Below, one piece after another: positions 44,536-54,806 of a DNA stretch of 64,000 bases. The notes below the pieces were generated by a model. That model was not told where the DNA came from. It was given only the letters and a program-made list of their open reading frames with translations, and ran no database searches. Where the stretch lies: assembly GCF_014642835.1 (NCBI RefSeq), contig NZ_BMJA01000001.1:1-64000 (forward strand), read 5' to 3'. Origin of the DNA: Dyella nitratireducens (lineage in GTDB: Bacteria > Pseudomonadota > Gammaproteobacteria > Xanthomonadales > Rhodanobacteraceae). The first letter of the stretch is position 1; every line of letters begins with the position of its first letter. The position numbers and the translations under genes are program-made.

Positions 44536-44868
44536 ATGATTCGATTGCAATTGTTTGGCTTGGCCGCCATCACTGCTGCTGTTCTGATTTGTTCCAGCTC
44601 TGCCCTTGCCACGGGCGACAAGAAAAACGGCCGTACCCTCGTCTATACGTGCAATGGCTGCCATGGCGTTCCCGGCACCAACAATGCGTATCCGCAATAC
44701 CCGGTGCCAAAGATTGCGGGGCAGAATGAGCAATATCTGATCAGCGCGCTGCATGAGTACAAGGCGGGCGACCGCACGCATCCGACCATGATGGCGCAGG
44801 CGCAAAGCCTCTCCGATCAAGAGATCGAGGACATTGCCGCCTATCTTTCCAGCATTGCTCCCAAGTAA
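44536..44868 (+). CDS. Periplasmic mono-haem cytochrome c
   Basis: A 110-residue c-type cytochrome starting at ATG 44536, with a signal peptide (1-23) and one haem site CNGCH. The distal Met is probably in HPTMMAQA. It resembles half of a cytochrome c4 and is followed 21 bases later by a second such gene; the two likely act as a pair in electron transfer to a terminal oxidase. Confidence 0.9.
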   Translation: MIRLQLFGLAAITAAVLICSSSALATGDKKNGRTLVYTCNGCHGVPGTNNAYPQYPVPKIAGQNEQYLISALHEYKAGDRTHPTMMAQAQSLSDQEIEDIAAYLSSIAPK

Positions 44869-44889
44869 GCCACCGAGGATTCCATCGAC

Positions 44890-45240
44890 ATGAAACGCGC
44901 GCTCACGCTGCTCTCGTTCGGTATGGCTTTCGCGCTGGCCTCGGCGCCGCTGCTGGCTGGCGGTGATGCTGCAAACGGCAAGTCCAAGGCGGCGGCCTGT
45001 TTTGCCTGCCACGGTGCCGACGGCAACGCTGTCGATCCGCAGTATCCGCGTCTGGCTGGCCAGTATTTCGGTTACATCCAGCAGGCCTTGCACGAATACA
45101 AGGACGGCCGTCGCAGCAATCCGATCATGAAAGGTTTTACCGCGACGCTATCGGATCAGGATATCGACGATATCGCGACGTATTACTCGTCGTTGCCGAC
45201 GAAGATGGATACGTTGAAGGGGCACGTGCAGGGTGATTGA
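44890..45240 (+). CDS. Periplasmic mono-haem cytochrome c
   Basis: A 116-residue c-type cytochrome with a signal peptide (1-23, LLA-GG) and one haem site CFACH; distal Met in NPIMKGF. Shares the QYPRLAGQ...QALHEYKDG pattern with the preceding gene, so the pair arose by duplication of a c4-like domain. Confidence 0.9.
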   Translation: MKRALTLLSFGMAFALASAPLLAGGDAANGKSKAAACFACHGADGNAVDPQYPRLAGQYFGYIQQALHEYKDGRRSNPIMKGFTATLSDQDIDDIATYYSSLPTKMDTLKGHVQGD

Positions 45241-45265
45241 TCGCTCTCGCTATGTCATGTCCACT

Positions 45266-45300
45266 GTTCCCGCGAAGGCGGAGGCGCTTTCGCGGGAATG
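45266..45300. repeat. Degenerate REP-like palindrome, family A
   Basis: TTCCCGCGAAGGCG ... CGCTTTCGCGGGAA forms one imperfect hairpin just after the cytochrome stop. Confidence 0.6.
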
Positions 45301-45347
45301 CACAGCCTTCAAGATAAGCGGATGTGTGCAGCGATGGATGCCTCGCA

Positions 45348-45956
45348 TCAGCCCATCGCGGACTGCCCTTCCTTCTTGCTGTAATACGGATTGGTGCCGC
45401 CCTTGTGATCGGTTGCATCGCGCACCGCGGTGATTTCCGGTACGCGCTCACGCAGCGTCTTTTCCACGCCATGCTTGAGCGTCACGTCGACCATGCCGCA
45501 ACCGTGGCAACCACCGCCGAATTGCAGCAGCACCACGCCATCGGCATCCACTTCCAGCAGGCTTACGCGTCCACCATGCGCGGCGATGCGTGGATTCACT
45601 TCGGCCTCGAGCACGTAGCGCACGCGCTCCACCAAACCCGCCTCCGTGCCTGGGAGTTGTCCTTTGATCTTCGGCGCGCGGATATTCAACTGACCACCGG
45701 TCTGGTTCGGTTCGTAATCAATGGTGGCGCTTTCCAGCCATGATGCGCTGTCGCCTTCGATATAGAAGTTGAAGCCCTGGCACTCCACCGTCCATTCGCT
45801 GCCGGTGAGTTCGTAAGGTTCGCAGAATTCCAGTTCGCAATCGGCAGCGGGCGTGCCCGGTGCGGTGACGCGCAGGCGAATGCCTAACCCGTCGATGCCC
45901 TGCTGGGCGAGTAAGCGCTGGAAATGCTCCTGCGCGCGTTCGGAAATCTCGATCAT
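45348..45956 (-). CDS. nfuA: Fe-S biogenesis protein NfuA
   Basis: A 202-residue iron-sulfur carrier. The N-terminal half is the degenerate A-type (HesB) domain, and the C-terminal NifU-like domain carries GGCHGCGMVDVTLKHGVE with the CxxC that binds a 4Fe-4S cluster, followed by VRDATDHKGGTNPYY. Usual length and domain order for gammaproteobacterial NfuA. Confidence 0.95.
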   Translation of the reverse strand: MIEISERAQEHFQRLLAQQGIDGLGIRLRVTAPGTPAADCELEFCEPYELTGSEWTVECQGFNFYIEGDSASWLESATIDYEPNQTGGQLNIRAPKIKGQLPGTEAGLVERVRYVLEAEVNPRIAAHGGRVSLLEVDADGVVLLQFGGGCHGCGMVDVTLKHGVEKTLRERVPEITAVRDATDHKGGTNPYYSKKEGQSAMG

Positions 45957-46093
45957 GCCTGCTCCGGAACCACTAACTTTGCCCGTAAAAGTACGGACCT
46001 ATACCGCACCATTTTAGTCCTGTTTTCAGCGAATGTCCGAATGGGTCGTTTTCGCGTACAGTTCCAGCGTTTGAGCACACGACGGAGATCGCC

Positions 46094-46435
46094 ATGACTG
46101 CCCAACCGCTATCTGCCCAGCATTGCCAGCCGCGCAAAGGCAAGGAACATGCGCTGGACGAAGCAGCCGTTACCGCGCTGCTGCCGCTGGTGCCGGGCTG
46201 GAAGCTAAGCGCACAGGCCGATGCCTTGGTGAAAGATTTCCGCTTCGAGAACTTTCATCACACGCTGGGCTTTATCAACGCGGTGGGGTTCATGGCCAAC
46301 CATGAGGACCACCATCCGGATATCGAGGCGGGCTACGGCCATTGCAAGCTGCGCTGGTCTACGCATGATGTGGGCGGCCTGTCGTTGAACGATTTCATCT
46401 GTGCGGCGCGTGTCGACGCTCTGCTCGAACGTTGA
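46094..46435 (+). CDS. phhB: 4a-hydroxytetrahydrobiopterin dehydratase
   Basis: A 113-residue pterin-4a-carbinolamine dehydratase, recycling the cofactor of phenylalanine hydroxylase. The signature MANHEDHHPDIEAGYGHCKLRW followed by STHDVGGLSLNDF is complete, with the catalytic His residues. The next gene starts inside its stop codon. Confidence 0.92.
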   Translation: MTAQPLSAQHCQPRKGKEHALDEAAVTALLPLVPGWKLSAQADALVKDFRFENFHHTLGFINAVGFMANHEDHHPDIEAGYGHCKLRWSTHDVGGLSLNDFICAARVDALLER

Positions 46436-47949
46436 ACGAAACCGGGCGTCTCCGAGCGGCGTTAATCTGCGCCAGCTACGTGCTGGTTGCGCTTATTGCC
46501 TGCGTGGCGCTTGGCCGCTTGGCCGCGCAGATGACCGCCACGCAATTGCTGGACCAAGCGCAGCACCAACTCGCGCGCATTGAAGCCAATCAGCCGCTTT
46601 GGGAATGGCAGTTGCGCAAGCCACGCGATCTCGTCGCAGGTCGCGCGTTCGGCAACGCAACGGTCGTACAGGACGATGATGCACTGCGGGTCACCAGCGA
46701 AGACGGCACGCCGTTCGAACTGGGTTTACCGATTGCATCGCCGCTGGATCTCAGGCATTGGCCGATTCTGCAGTTGGCATTGCAGAGCAATACAGCCGGC
46801 AACATCGGACTGGTGTGGCAAGGCAGCAGCCATGCCCTGGCTTGCCTGGCACCTTCCGCCCATGTGCTGACACCCGATACAAGTAGCTTGCGCATCGATT
46901 TGCGCGATCTGGCGTGGAAGAGCGCCGAACAAGGCAAATGCGCCACACCGGGCATTGCGCAGATGCTTCGCTTGCGTGTCCAGCTTCCGCGCGATGGAAG
47001 TCTACGCATCGCATCAGCGGCATTGCTGACCACCGAGCCGATGCCACATTTGCAGGACGTTGCGATCGATCTGCCGAAAAACGCTCTGCAGCAGGGCATG
47101 GACCGTATCACCGCACGCACCCAAAACTGGCCTATGCCACTGTTCCGCTTGCCCGATGGCATCAGCGCAGAAGCCATGCTGGCGTTAAGCAATCGACTGC
47201 GCGATCGCTGGCCAGCCGCACTGATCGTACCCGCCGGCGAAACACCTCAGGCCGAGCCGATGGCTCGCCCTCGTCAGGCATGGGCCTGGAGTGCCTGCAT
47301 CGTCTACCTGCTTGTATTGCTGTGGCTGGCACTGCGTCCCGTCCGAGGTCGCTTGCGGCCGTGGATTGAAATCGCCGGCTGCCTGCTGGGCCCTTTATGG
47401 GTGATCACAGGTTTGCACTGGGGGCTGCGCCCTACCCCGCTAGGCTTGACGACCTTCGGCGGGGGCTTGGTCTACGCGCTCGCCATCGAACGCCGGCATC
47501 TGCCGCGGCTATGGCGCTGGCCCGGGGCGGGTCGCCAGTGGTTGTGGCCGCTGGCGACGCTGCCGGTTACCGTGCTGCTGGCCATGTTCTATGGCCACGC
47601 ACTGCGCCCCCTGTTGCTTGGCCATGTGCTTGCCTATTTCGCCTGGGCCTGGTTGCAGCAGTGGTTGATACTGGTTGTGTTGCTGCACCGCTTTGAACGG
47701 ATTCTGCCCCGGCCAAGCTGGGCCATCGTGCCGGTTGCGCTCGTATTTGCGTTGTTGCACACACCCAACGCTGCGCTGATGCAGCTTTGCTTCGTCGGCG
47801 AGCTCTGGTGGGCGTGGTGCTTTTTGCGCTCGCGCAGCGTATTGCCAGTTGCGCTGTCACATGCGATCTGCGCCTTGTTAGTGGAGTCGGCGCTGGCAGG
47901 CGGACCGCTGCTGCGTTCACTCGAAGTCAGCGCTCGCTTCTTTTTGTAG
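46432..47949 (+). CDS. Large membrane protein with degenerate CPBP domain, TTG start
   Basis: A 505-residue protein. It begins with a membrane segment (about 8-30), has a periplasmic region of about 230 residues, then about eight membrane helices. The last 140 residues have a CPBP-like order (WLQQWLILVVLLHRF, FALLHTPN, ALSHAICALL) but the active-site EExxxR is replaced by QQWLILV, so it is probably not a protease. The only sensible start is TTG 46432, overlapping the phhB stop (TTGA), which implies coupling. The stop TAG lies in a repeat. Confidence 0.65.
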   Translation: MNETGRLRAALICASYVLVALIACVALGRLAAQMTATQLLDQAQHQLARIEANQPLWEWQLRKPRDLVAGRAFGNATVVQDDDALRVTSEDGTPFELGLPIASPLDLRHWPILQLALQSNTAGNIGLVWQGSSHALACLAPSAHVLTPDTSSLRIDLRDLAWKSAEQGKCATPGIAQMLRLRVQLPRDGSLRIASAALLTTEPMPHLQDVAIDLPKNALQQGMDRITARTQNWPMPLFRLPDGISAEAMLALSNRLRDRWPAALIVPAGETPQAEPMARPRQAWAWSACIVYLLVLLWLALRPVRGRLRPWIEIAGCLLGPLWVITGLHWGLRPTPLGLTTFGGGLVYALAIERRHLPRLWRWPGAGRQWLWPLATLPVTVLLAMFYGHALRPLLLGHVLAYFAWAWLQQWLILVVLLHRFERILPRPSWAIVPVALVFALLHTPNAALMQLCFVGELWWAWCFLRSRSVLPVALSHAICALLVESALAGGPLLRSLEVSARFFL

Positions 47950-48013
47950 GTTGGGCAAAACCCACTATCGTGACTACACCGCCACGGCAACGCCGGGGTT
48001 TACCCAACCCACG
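47946..48013. repeat. Degenerate REP-like pair, family B, ends of two genes
   Basis: GTAGGTTGGGCAAAACCC starts at 47946 and GGGTTTACCCAACCCACG ends at 48013. The first part supplies the stop of the membrane protein; the second encodes the last residues and stop of rluC on the other strand. Confidence 0.75.
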
Positions 48014-48983
48014 GTCTGCGCGTGCTTTTTCCTTTGGTGGAGAGCGCATCCAACACCGACTTCAAGTCATCCGGCAACGGCGCTGAGAACCCATAGGCGC
48101 GCCCATCCAGTTCGAACGACATGTGTGAGGCATGCAGAAACAGCCGGTGAAGCCCACGCTCTCGGAAGCGCTTGTTCGCCTCCTTGTCGCCATATTTGGT
48201 ATCACCCGCCAGCGGATGGCCGATGTGCGCGGCGTGCACGCGGATCTGGTGCGTACGGCCGGTGCCCAGGGTCGCCTGCATCAGGCGCGCACCAGCGTAC
48301 TGCTCCATCTCCCGGAAGAAGGTGAGCGAGGGTTTACCGTCGTCCGCCACCCGTACCATCCGCTCGCCGCCTTGCAGTACCGACTTCTTCAGGGGCAGGT
48401 TCACGTCGAACTTGGCCTTCTGGGGGTGTCCCACCATCAGGCATAGATATTGTTTGGTCACTTCGCCTGCCCGGATCGCCTCCTGCAAGCCGGTAAGTCC
48501 CGCGCGGGTACGGGCGAACACCAGCACGCCGCTGGTGTCGCGATCCAGGCGATGGACCAGCTCCAGATGATCCTTGAGTCGAGCCTGACGCAACAACTCG
48601 ATCGCGCCAAAACTCACTCCGCTGCCACCGTGGCTGGCCATCCCGGATGGCTTGTCGATGACCAGAAAGTGTTTGTCCTCGAAGATCACCGCCTCAGCCA
48701 CCGCCGCGAGCGCCGCCTGGGGAGCCCCCTCTTCGGCCGGCCGCTCGGCCACCCGCACCGGCGGAATGCGCAGGATATCGCCCTGATTGAGACGGGTATC
48801 CGGCTTGGCACGCTTGCCGTTCACGCGTACCTGGCCGGTGCGCAGCAGCCGGTAAATCATGCTCTTGGGCACCCCCTTGAGCAGGGTCACGAGGGCGTTG
48901 TCGATGCGCTGACCGTCCCGCTCCGGACCGATCTCTACTTGACGCACCCCTTGAGGTACATCGGGGGAAGTTGCCGTCTGCAT
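48000..48983 (-). CDS. rluC: 23S rRNA pseudouridine synthase RluC-type
   Basis: A 327-residue pseudouridine synthase starting at ATG 48983. An N-terminal S4 RNA-binding domain (QRIDNALVTLLKGVPKSMIYRLLR) precedes the RluA-type catalytic core with LVHRLDRDTSGVLVFA (catalytic Asp in HRLDRDTSG), GTGRTHQIRVHAAHIGHPL and LHRLFLHA. Divergent from rne, as rluC is in E. coli. The C-terminal Trp-Val-Gly-stop is encoded by a repeat. Confidence 0.93.
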   Translation of the reverse strand: MQTATSPDVPQGVRQVEIGPERDGQRIDNALVTLLKGVPKSMIYRLLRTGQVRVNGKRAKPDTRLNQGDILRIPPVRVAERPAEEGAPQAALAAVAEAVIFEDKHFLVIDKPSGMASHGGSGVSFGAIELLRQARLKDHLELVHRLDRDTSGVLVFARTRAGLTGLQEAIRAGEVTKQYLCLMVGHPQKAKFDVNLPLKKSVLQGGERMVRVADDGKPSLTFFREMEQYAGARLMQATLGTGRTHQIRVHAAHIGHPLAGDTKYGDKEANKRFRERGLHRLFLHASHMSFELDGRAYGFSAPLPDDLKSVLDALSTKGKSTRRPWVG

Positions 48984-49319
48984 TGAAAAAAACCTGGGTT
49001 GAGAGGATACTCGCACAGCGCTCAGCCCGGTCCACCGACATCCGTTGAGGACCAGGCGCCCGCCTGTTACGCCGGCGAGGTTTGCTCCGGTCGGCCATCT
49101 TGGCAGCCGGTTGCAAACACCCTTTCATCGTAACGGTTCGGGTAGCCGCTTGTCCGGTTTTGTTGACCTGATGGCGCGGCGTGCGTGCAACGAATCATCC
49201 CGGTATCGGGAACGTTACCGTTATTTTTGCCGCTTTACCGCAGCGGCGCGATCCCCGGAGAGGCCGCCACACCAGGCGCCACCGCGGCGCGCGACGCGCG
49301 GCCAAGCTGAGGAATCACA
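48984..49319. other. rluC-rne divergent promoter region
   Basis: No gene is supported in these 336 bases. In E. coli the rne leader is long and structured and is the target of RNase E autoregulation; a long leader is plausible here, and the segment 49200-49320 is GC-rich with several short inverted repeats, but I could not identify the hp2 hairpin or a definite promoter. Confidence 0.5.
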
Positions 49320-52300
49320 ATGAAAAGAATGTTGATCAACGCAACTCAGCGTGAAGAGTTGCGTGTGGCCATCGTGGATGGCCAGACCCTTTACGACCTT
49401 GATATTGAAATCCCTTCCCGCGAGCAGAAAAAAGCCAACATATACAAAGGCCGCATCACTCGCGTCGAACCCTCCCTTGAAGCCTGTTTCGTCGACTACG
49501 GCGCCGAACGCCACGGCTTTCTCCCGCTGAAAGAAATCGCCCGCGAATTCTTCACGCAAGGCCTCGATCCCTACAAATCCAACATCCGCGACCTGCTGAA
49601 AGAAGGCCAGGAAGTGGTCGTGCAGGTGGAGAAAGAGGAGCGCGGCAACAAGGGAGCCGCCCTCACCACCTTCATCAGCCTGGCCGGCCGCTACATGGTG
49701 CTGATGCCGAACAACCCGAAAGCGGGTGGCGTTTCGCGTCGCATCGAGGGTGAAGACAGGCAGGCGCTGAAGGAAGCGCTGGAACATCTCACCGTCCCCG
49801 ACGAGATGGGCCTGATCGTGCGCACCGCCGGCATGGGCCGCGACGCCGAAGAGCTGCAGTGGGATCTGGACTACCTGCTGGCCACCTGGAAAGCCATTTC
49901 CCAGGCCGCCAACGCGCAGAAGGCACCGTTCCTGATCTATCAGGAATCAAAGCTGTTCATCCGCGCCCTGCGCGACTATCTGCGCAACGATATCGGCGAG
50001 ATCCTGATCGATGAGGAATCCCTCTATCAGGATGCCCGCGACTTCATGCAGCAGGTGATGCCCAACGCCCTGCGCAAGCTGAAGCTGTACAAGGACGACA
50101 CCCCGCTGTTCTCGCGCTACCAGATCGAGACACAGATCGAGAGCGCGTTCGACCGCACTGTGCGCCTGCCCTCCGGCGGTTCGATCGTGATCGACCAGAC
50201 CGAGGCGCTGACCGCCATCGACATCAACTCCTCCAAGGCCACCAAAGGTGGCGACATCGAGGAGACGGCGTTCAACACCAATCTTGAAGCGGCCACCGAG
50301 ATCGCCCGCCAGCTGCGCATCCGCGATGCCGGCGGCCTGATCGTGATCGACTTCATCGACATGGACAGTCCCAAGCACCAGCGGGAAGTGGAAGAGCGCC
50401 TGAAAGAAGCCGCCAAGCTCGACCGCGCGCGCATCCAGATCGGCCGCATCTCGCGCTTCGGCCTGCTGGAGATGTCCCGCCAGCGCCTGCGTCCATCGCT
50501 GGGCGAAGCCACCCAGATCGTCTGCCCACGCTGCGAAGGCCACGGCCATATCCGCAGCGTGGAATCACTGTCGCTGTCCACGCTGCGCCTGATCGAAGAG
50601 CACGCGATGAAGGACAACACCGGCCAGGTGCTGGTCCAGGCCCCGCAGAGCGTGGCCAACTACATGCTCAACGAAAAGCGTGCCAGCGTGGTCGAGATCG
50701 AACTGCGCAACAAGGTACACGTCGTGATCGTGGCGGACGACAAGCTCGAAACGCCGCATATCGAAATCCAGCGCATCCGCGAAGCGGAAATGGGTGAGCA
50801 CAGCAAGCCCAGCTACGAGCGCCTTACCGCCGAAGAAGCGAACGTGGTGCGCAAGATGGGCCAGATGCTGGGCAGCAGCGAGCAGCCGGTGGTAACTGGC
50901 ATCGTGCCCAGTAGCCCGGCCCCCGTGCGAGAAGAAGCGCCGGTCGCAGCCCCCGCTGCCACGCCGGTCAAGCCGCAGCGCCAGCCAGCCGCCGCTCCCG
51001 CTCCGGTACCGGCGGCCTCGCAAGGCGGTTTCCTGTCCAAGCTGTTCGGCTTGTTCCGTAGCAATGACGCCGCCGTAGCTGCCCCTGCTCCGGCTCCTGT
51101 GACCGCGCCACCGCAAACCACGCGTGGCAAACAGCAGGACAACCGCCGTAACGAGCAACGCACGCGCGGCGAAGGCCAGCAGCAACGCCAGAACCAGCCG
51201 CAGCGCGAAGCCCGCGGCGGTGGGCAGCAGCAGGCCAAGAACCCCAATCAGCAGCGCCAGCGCCAGGAACAGCAGGCGCGCCAGCAGCAAGGCAAGCAGG
51301 AACAGCAGCAGCGCCAGCCGAAGCCCGCGCAAACCGGCGACGCGACTGCCAACGAGCAGCGCAATAAGCAGCAACAGAACGTTGAGGCAGCCAAACCATC
51401 TCAGCAGGAGCGCCAGCCACGTCAGCCGCAGGCAGAGCGTCAACCGCAAGCAGAACGCCAGGCACAGCAGCAACCGGTGAATCCGCCAGTTGCCAAGCCG
51501 TTGGAGGCGCAAAAGCCAGCCGCCGAAACCACAGCCGGCGCTATTGCTACGGCTGAGGGCAATGCTGCCGCCGCAGAAGCATCAGCATCGGCGGAAGGTA
51601 CCGGTCAATCACGTCGCCGCCGCGGCCGTCGCGGTGGCCGTCGCCGTCGTCGTCATGAGGGAGCAGTGGCCGGTGACGCACAGAGCAACCAGGCCCATGC
51701 CCTGGATCTGGACGACGAGGATCGCGACGACATCGAAACCGACGAGGCGGAAGCCGAGACGGCAGAGGCGAAGAAGCCTGAAATGGCCATGCCCGTGGCG
51801 GCTCCCGTGGCTGCTGCACCGGAACCTGCATCAACACCCGCTAACGACGTTGTCCACCCTACCCCGCTCATCGAAAACCATGAACCGGTAACAGTGAAGC
51901 AGGCAATAGCCGAAACGGAAGCCTTCAAGATGGCTACCGTCGAGCCCGAGGCAGCTACGACTGCCGCTGTCGACAACCACACTACGACTCCGTTGATCAT
52001 TGCGCCGGCCCCGGTGCCGTCGTCGTTCAACCTGCCAGTGCTTCCGCCGATTCCGGTGCGCGAGGCTGCTGTTGAGGTTGAGGCATCCGGTACTTCAGAA
52101 GAAACCATTGCACAGCCGCATCACCACGGAGATACCTTGGTCGCGCAAGCCGAAGTTGTCACCGTTACAGTACCCCATGACGTGGAGCCGAGCGCGAACG
52201 AGCCAAGCGTAGTGATCGAGTCGATCGTCGCTGCCGAGATCAAGCATGCGGACGAACCTGTACTCGTCGAACCCGCAGCCGTGCCAGCCCTCGACGAGCC

Positions 52301-52493
52301 GGTGGCTGTGACGCCGGCGCCGATCATCCATCAGCCCGAGCAAGGTGATCTGCTCTCAACGCCGCTGCACCATCATGCGTCGACCGAGCCTCTTCACGAT
52401 CACGGTAACGTCGAGGAAGCCGAGGCCAAGGAACCATCCTCCGAAGAGGAAAATCTGCATGCTGGCCAGCAACGCGACAACAGGCTTTCCTGA
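49320..52493 (+). CDS. rne: Ribonuclease E
   Basis: A 1057-residue endoribonuclease, the core of the RNA degradosome. The catalytic half (about 1-510) has an N-terminal [21 protein letters not shown], the S1 domain ([24 protein letters not shown]), the DNase-I-like part with TAIDINSSK and VIDFIDMDS (catalytic Asp residues), and the zinc-link CPRC at about 402. The C-terminal half is disordered, very rich in Gln, Arg, Ala and Pro, with an arginine-rich RNA-binding stretch ([14 protein letters not shown]-like) near 765 and a His/Glu/Val-rich end. Longer than most xanthomonad homologues. Confidence 0.97.
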   Translation: MKRMLINATQREELRVAIVDGQTLYDLDIEIPSREQKKANIYKGRITRVEPSLEACFVDYGAERHGFLPLKEIAREFFTQGLDPYKSNIRDLLKEGQEVVVQVEKEERGNKGAALTTFISLAGRYMVLMPNNPKAGGVSRRIEGEDRQALKEALEHLTVPDEMGLIVRTAGMGRDAEELQWDLDYLLATWKAISQAANAQKAPFLIYQESKLFIRALRDYLRNDIGEILIDEESLYQDARDFMQQVMPNALRKLKLYKDDTPLFSRYQIETQIESAFDRTVRLPSGGSIVIDQTEALTAIDINSSKATKGGDIEETAFNTNLEAATEIARQLRIRDAGGLIVIDFIDMDSPKHQREVEERLKEAAKLDRARIQIGRISRFGLLEMSRQRLRPSLGEATQIVCPRCEGHGHIRSVESLSLSTLRLIEEHAMKDNTGQVLVQAPQSVANYMLNEKRASVVEIELRNKVHVVIVADDKLETPHIEIQRIREAEMGEHSKPSYERLTAEEANVVRKMGQMLGSSEQPVVTGIVPSSPAPVREEAPVAAPAATPVKPQRQPAAAPAPVPAASQGGFLSKLFGLFRSNDAAVAAPAPAPVTAPPQTTRGKQQDNRRNEQRTRGEGQQQRQNQPQREARGGGQQQAKNPNQQRQRQEQQARQQQGKQEQQQRQPKPAQTGDATANEQRNKQQQNVEAAKPSQQERQPRQPQAERQPQAERQAQQQPVNPPVAKPLEAQKPAAETTAGAIATAEGNAAAAEASASAEGTGQSRRRRGRRGGRRRRRHEGAVAGDAQSNQAHALDLDDEDRDDIETDEAEAETAEAKKPEMAMPVAAPVAAAPEPASTPANDVVHPTPLIENHEPVTVKQAIAETEAFKMATVEPEAATTAAVDNHTTTPLIIAPAPVPSSFNLPVLPPIPVREAAVEVEASGTSEETIAQPHHHGDTLVAQAEVVTVTVPHDVEPSANEPSVVIESIVAAEIKHADEPVLVEPAAVPALDEPVAVTPAPIIHQPEQGDLLSTPLHHHASTEPLHDHGNVEEAEAKEPSSEEENLHAGQQRDNRLS

Positions 52494-52521
52494 CACACCG
52501 TCGCCATCGGAAAGCACATAA

Positions 52522-52552
52522 AAAAGGGCCGGACATCACGTCCGGCCCTTTT
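52522..52552. terminator. Bidirectional rho-independent terminator
   Basis: AAAAGGGCCGGAC pairs with GTCCGGCCCTTTT across a 5-base loop; both strands end in T runs. It separates the convergent rne and response-regulator genes. Confidence 0.92.
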
Positions 52553-52576
52553 GCTATCCACGTCGAAACTCGTATT

Positions 52577-53227
52577 TCAGTTTCCGACCTGGTTGTTATG
52601 CGTATCCAGCAACCCATGCACGGTCATTAGATGGGCCAGGCTGATCACGTGATCGACCTGCAGCTTCTCCATCAGCCGCTGCTTGTAGGTGGAAACCGTT
52701 TTGGGACTCAGATTCAGCTGCTCGCCAATGGCAGTGAGTGCCTTGCCGCGCACCAGCATCATCGCCACCTCCAGCTCGCGGCTGGATAGGGAATCGAACG
52801 GCGAACCTTCGCCATCGAGCGTCGCCAGCGCCAACTGCTGCGCCACTGCCGGAGCGAGATAACGGCGGCCACCTGCCACCTGGCGCACCGCGTTGAGCAG
52901 TTCCTCCGCCGCGCAGCTCTTGGTGAGGTAGCCATGCGCGCCAGCATCCAACAAGCGCTTCGGGAAGCGTGCGTCCTCCACTACCGTCACCACGATCACA
53001 TGGGTAGGCAGATTCGCACGCACGATGCGCTCGGTCAGCTCAATGCCGCTCATACCGGGCATATGAACGTCGACCAGGGCGATGCGCGGTCTGCTGGTGC
53101 GGATCAATCGCAGCCCGTCCTCGGCCGTGGCCGCCTCCCCGCAAACGCGGATATCTGGTTGTTGCAGGATCATTCTGAAGCCGGTTCTTACCAGCTCGTG
53201 GTCATCTACCAGTACAACGTCGATCAT
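52577..53227 (-). CDS. GacA/UvrY-type response regulator
   Basis: A 216-residue LuxR-family response regulator. Receiver domain (1-120) with acidic pocket Asp8/Asp9, phospho-acceptor Asp53 (ALVDVHMPGMSG) and Lys103; C-terminal LuxR helix-turn-helix (SSRELEVAMMLVRGKALTAIGEQLNLSPKTV). It matches GacA/UvrY, which drives small RNAs of the Csr/Rsm pathway. No partner BarA-like kinase in the window. Confidence 0.92.
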   Translation of the reverse strand: MIDVVLVDDHELVRTGFRMILQQPDIRVCGEAATAEDGLRLIRTSRPRIALVDVHMPGMSGIELTERIVRANLPTHVIVVTVVEDARFPKRLLDAGAHGYLTKSCAAEELLNAVRQVAGGRRYLAPAVAQQLALATLDGEGSPFDSLSSRELEVAMMLVRGKALTAIGEQLNLSPKTVSTYKQRLMEKLQVDHVISLAHLMTVHGLLDTHNNQVGN

Positions 53228-53451
53228 CTAGCGCCCTCCTTGGTTAGGAACTGTGCCTTCGCAAAGTAGGCAGGTCGCTGACACATTGCAAGTCGATAAC
53301 CCCGCGTTCCGAAAGGAATTTCCATCTTGAGCCAACCCCCACAATCAAGGTAGGAAATTACCTACATACATGTCCTAATTTTGATGCCATGATTAACAAA
53401 ATAGCTGTCGTAAGTCACGCGTTCCTCCACCCTCTGCCATGGAGCGTATCG

Positions 53452-53691
53452 ATGGTGATCTACTCGCTCAGACAGTCGCCGGATGGCGATTGGAGCATCC
53501 GAAGGGATTCGGCCACGCTGTTCAGCCAGCTACGGCTCGGTCCCGCCATTCAACTGGCGCGCGAAGCCGCTCGCGACGAGCACAACCGCTCAGGCCGCAG
53601 CACCTGCGTGGAAATGCCCGGTCCCGCCTCCACTATCCGCCTTGCGCAATACGCGCGCCCGGGTCAGCCGCTGGAAAGCGCCGTGGCCTGA
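53452..53691 (+). CDS. Small DUF2188-like protein
   Basis: A 79-residue protein starting at ATG 53452, with GGAG 7 bases upstream (a longer frame starts at 53389). It reads as MVIYSLRQSPDGDWSIRR, then QLARE AARDEHNRSGR, the 'strand-DGxW-helix' layout of DUF2188-like proteins. Function unknown. Confidence 0.6.
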   Translation: MVIYSLRQSPDGDWSIRRDSATLFSQLRLGPAIQLAREAARDEHNRSGRSTCVEMPGPASTIRLAQYARPGQPLESAVA

Positions 53692-53787
53692 CCGATCCAA
53701 AGCAAAAAGCGGGGTCGACTGCTCCGCTCGCGTAAGGTGCATGTTACGATCCGCGCGCCTGCAGCCGGTCATTCGGCATCCCCTCCT

Positions 53788-53874
53788 GCCCGGATGGCGA
53801 AACAGGTAGACGCAAGAGACTTAAAATCTCTCGGCCGCAAGGCTGTGCGGGTTCGAGTCCCGCTCCGGGCACCA
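53788..53874 (+). tRNA. tRNA-Leu (anticodon UAA)
   Basis: An 87-base leucine tRNA with acceptor GCCCGGA/TCCGGGC, long variable arm, anticodon loop CTTAAAA giving UAA, T-loop TTCGAGT and an encoded CCA. No integrase is adjacent. Confidence 0.96.
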
Positions 53875-54001
53875 ATAACAATCAATCACTTGGGCGCCCA
53901 TCACGCCATTGGCTTGGCGCCGCGTGTAGGAAGCCGTGTAAAAAGCAGCGCATTGCCATGCACACCTGAGGCGATGGCACATTGAGCTTGCGCTTTCTGC
54001 A

Positions 54002-54652
54002 TCAGTGAGGCTGCGTCACCGACAAGAACGCTGCCGCCGCGTGTATCTGCTCCTCTGTCAGCTTGGAAGCCACTTCGGTCATGGAGCCTGGCTTTGGCGT
54101 ATCAGCTTTGGCTCTAACCTGGAATTCGTGCAGGCGATTCACGACGAATGCATCCGGTTCGCCAGCAATACCAGGGAAACGTTGTCCGTTTCCTCTGCCG
54201 TTTTCTCCATGACAGGAAAAGCAAGCAGGAACGCCATTGTCACCACCATGCATGGCCAGTGTGTTGCCTGCGGTCACCAGATCAGTTGCCGGCGCGGGAG
54301 CCGGTGCAAGCGGTGGGTTTTGTGCGGAGAAGAAATGGGCCAGCGCATTGATGTCGGCATCCGATAGTGTTTTTGCAATCGGCTGCATCACGTCGCTGCG
54401 ACGTGTTCCAGCTTTGAACATCGTGAGTGCATGCGCAAGGTAATCCGCATTCATGCCGGCGATACGCGGAACACCCGCTGCAGAACCAGCACCTGATGAG
54501 CCGTGACATGCAGCGCAAATTTGCACTGATGCCGGTGGTGTGGCGGCAAGCGACAGTAATGAAAATGGAAAGATGAGCATAAACACCACGCCCATCCGAA
54601 CAGACAAGAAAAAATCACGCGCTCTCGCGAAGCGACATACTGCGAACAACAT
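54002..54652 (-). CDS. Di-haem cytochrome c4-like protein
   Basis: A 216-residue periplasmic electron carrier. Signal region 1-38, then two c-type domains with haem sites CAACH and CFSCH. Typical c4 phrases are present: GVPRIAGMNADYLAHAL and RFPGIAGEPDAFVVNRLHEF. Start at ATG 54652 with AAGGG 8 bases upstream. It is probably a donor to a terminal oxidase. Confidence 0.88.
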   Translation of the reverse strand: MLFAVCRFARARDFFLSVRMGVVFMLIFPFSLLSLAATPPASVQICAACHGSSGAGSAAGVPRIAGMNADYLAHALTMFKAGTRRSDVMQPIAKTLSDADINALAHFFSAQNPPLAPAPAPATDLVTAGNTLAMHGGDNGVPACFSCHGENGRGNGQRFPGIAGEPDAFVVNRLHEFQVRAKADTPKPGSMTEVASKLTEEQIHAAAAFLSVTQPH

Positions 54653-54806
54653 TGGCTAGCCCTTGATGACTAGGGTGGCTGCTTGCAGTATTACGGCTAA
54701 AACACACGATAGGAATTTGATTTTCTATATCGTAGACATCGACCATATCTATGGCGTTTTGCACTACGCAACGAGTACTAGCATTGAGATTGTGGCGCTA
54801 ATTGCA

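Noticed and set aside
50565-51512. 315-codon Leu-rich frame antisense to rne
   Set aside because: Hydrophobic only because it is antisense to Gln/Lys-rich codons of the RNase E tail.
53788-53874. Second integration site at tRNA-Leu(UAA)
   Set aside because: No integrase, no repeat of its 3' end and no compositional change on either side.
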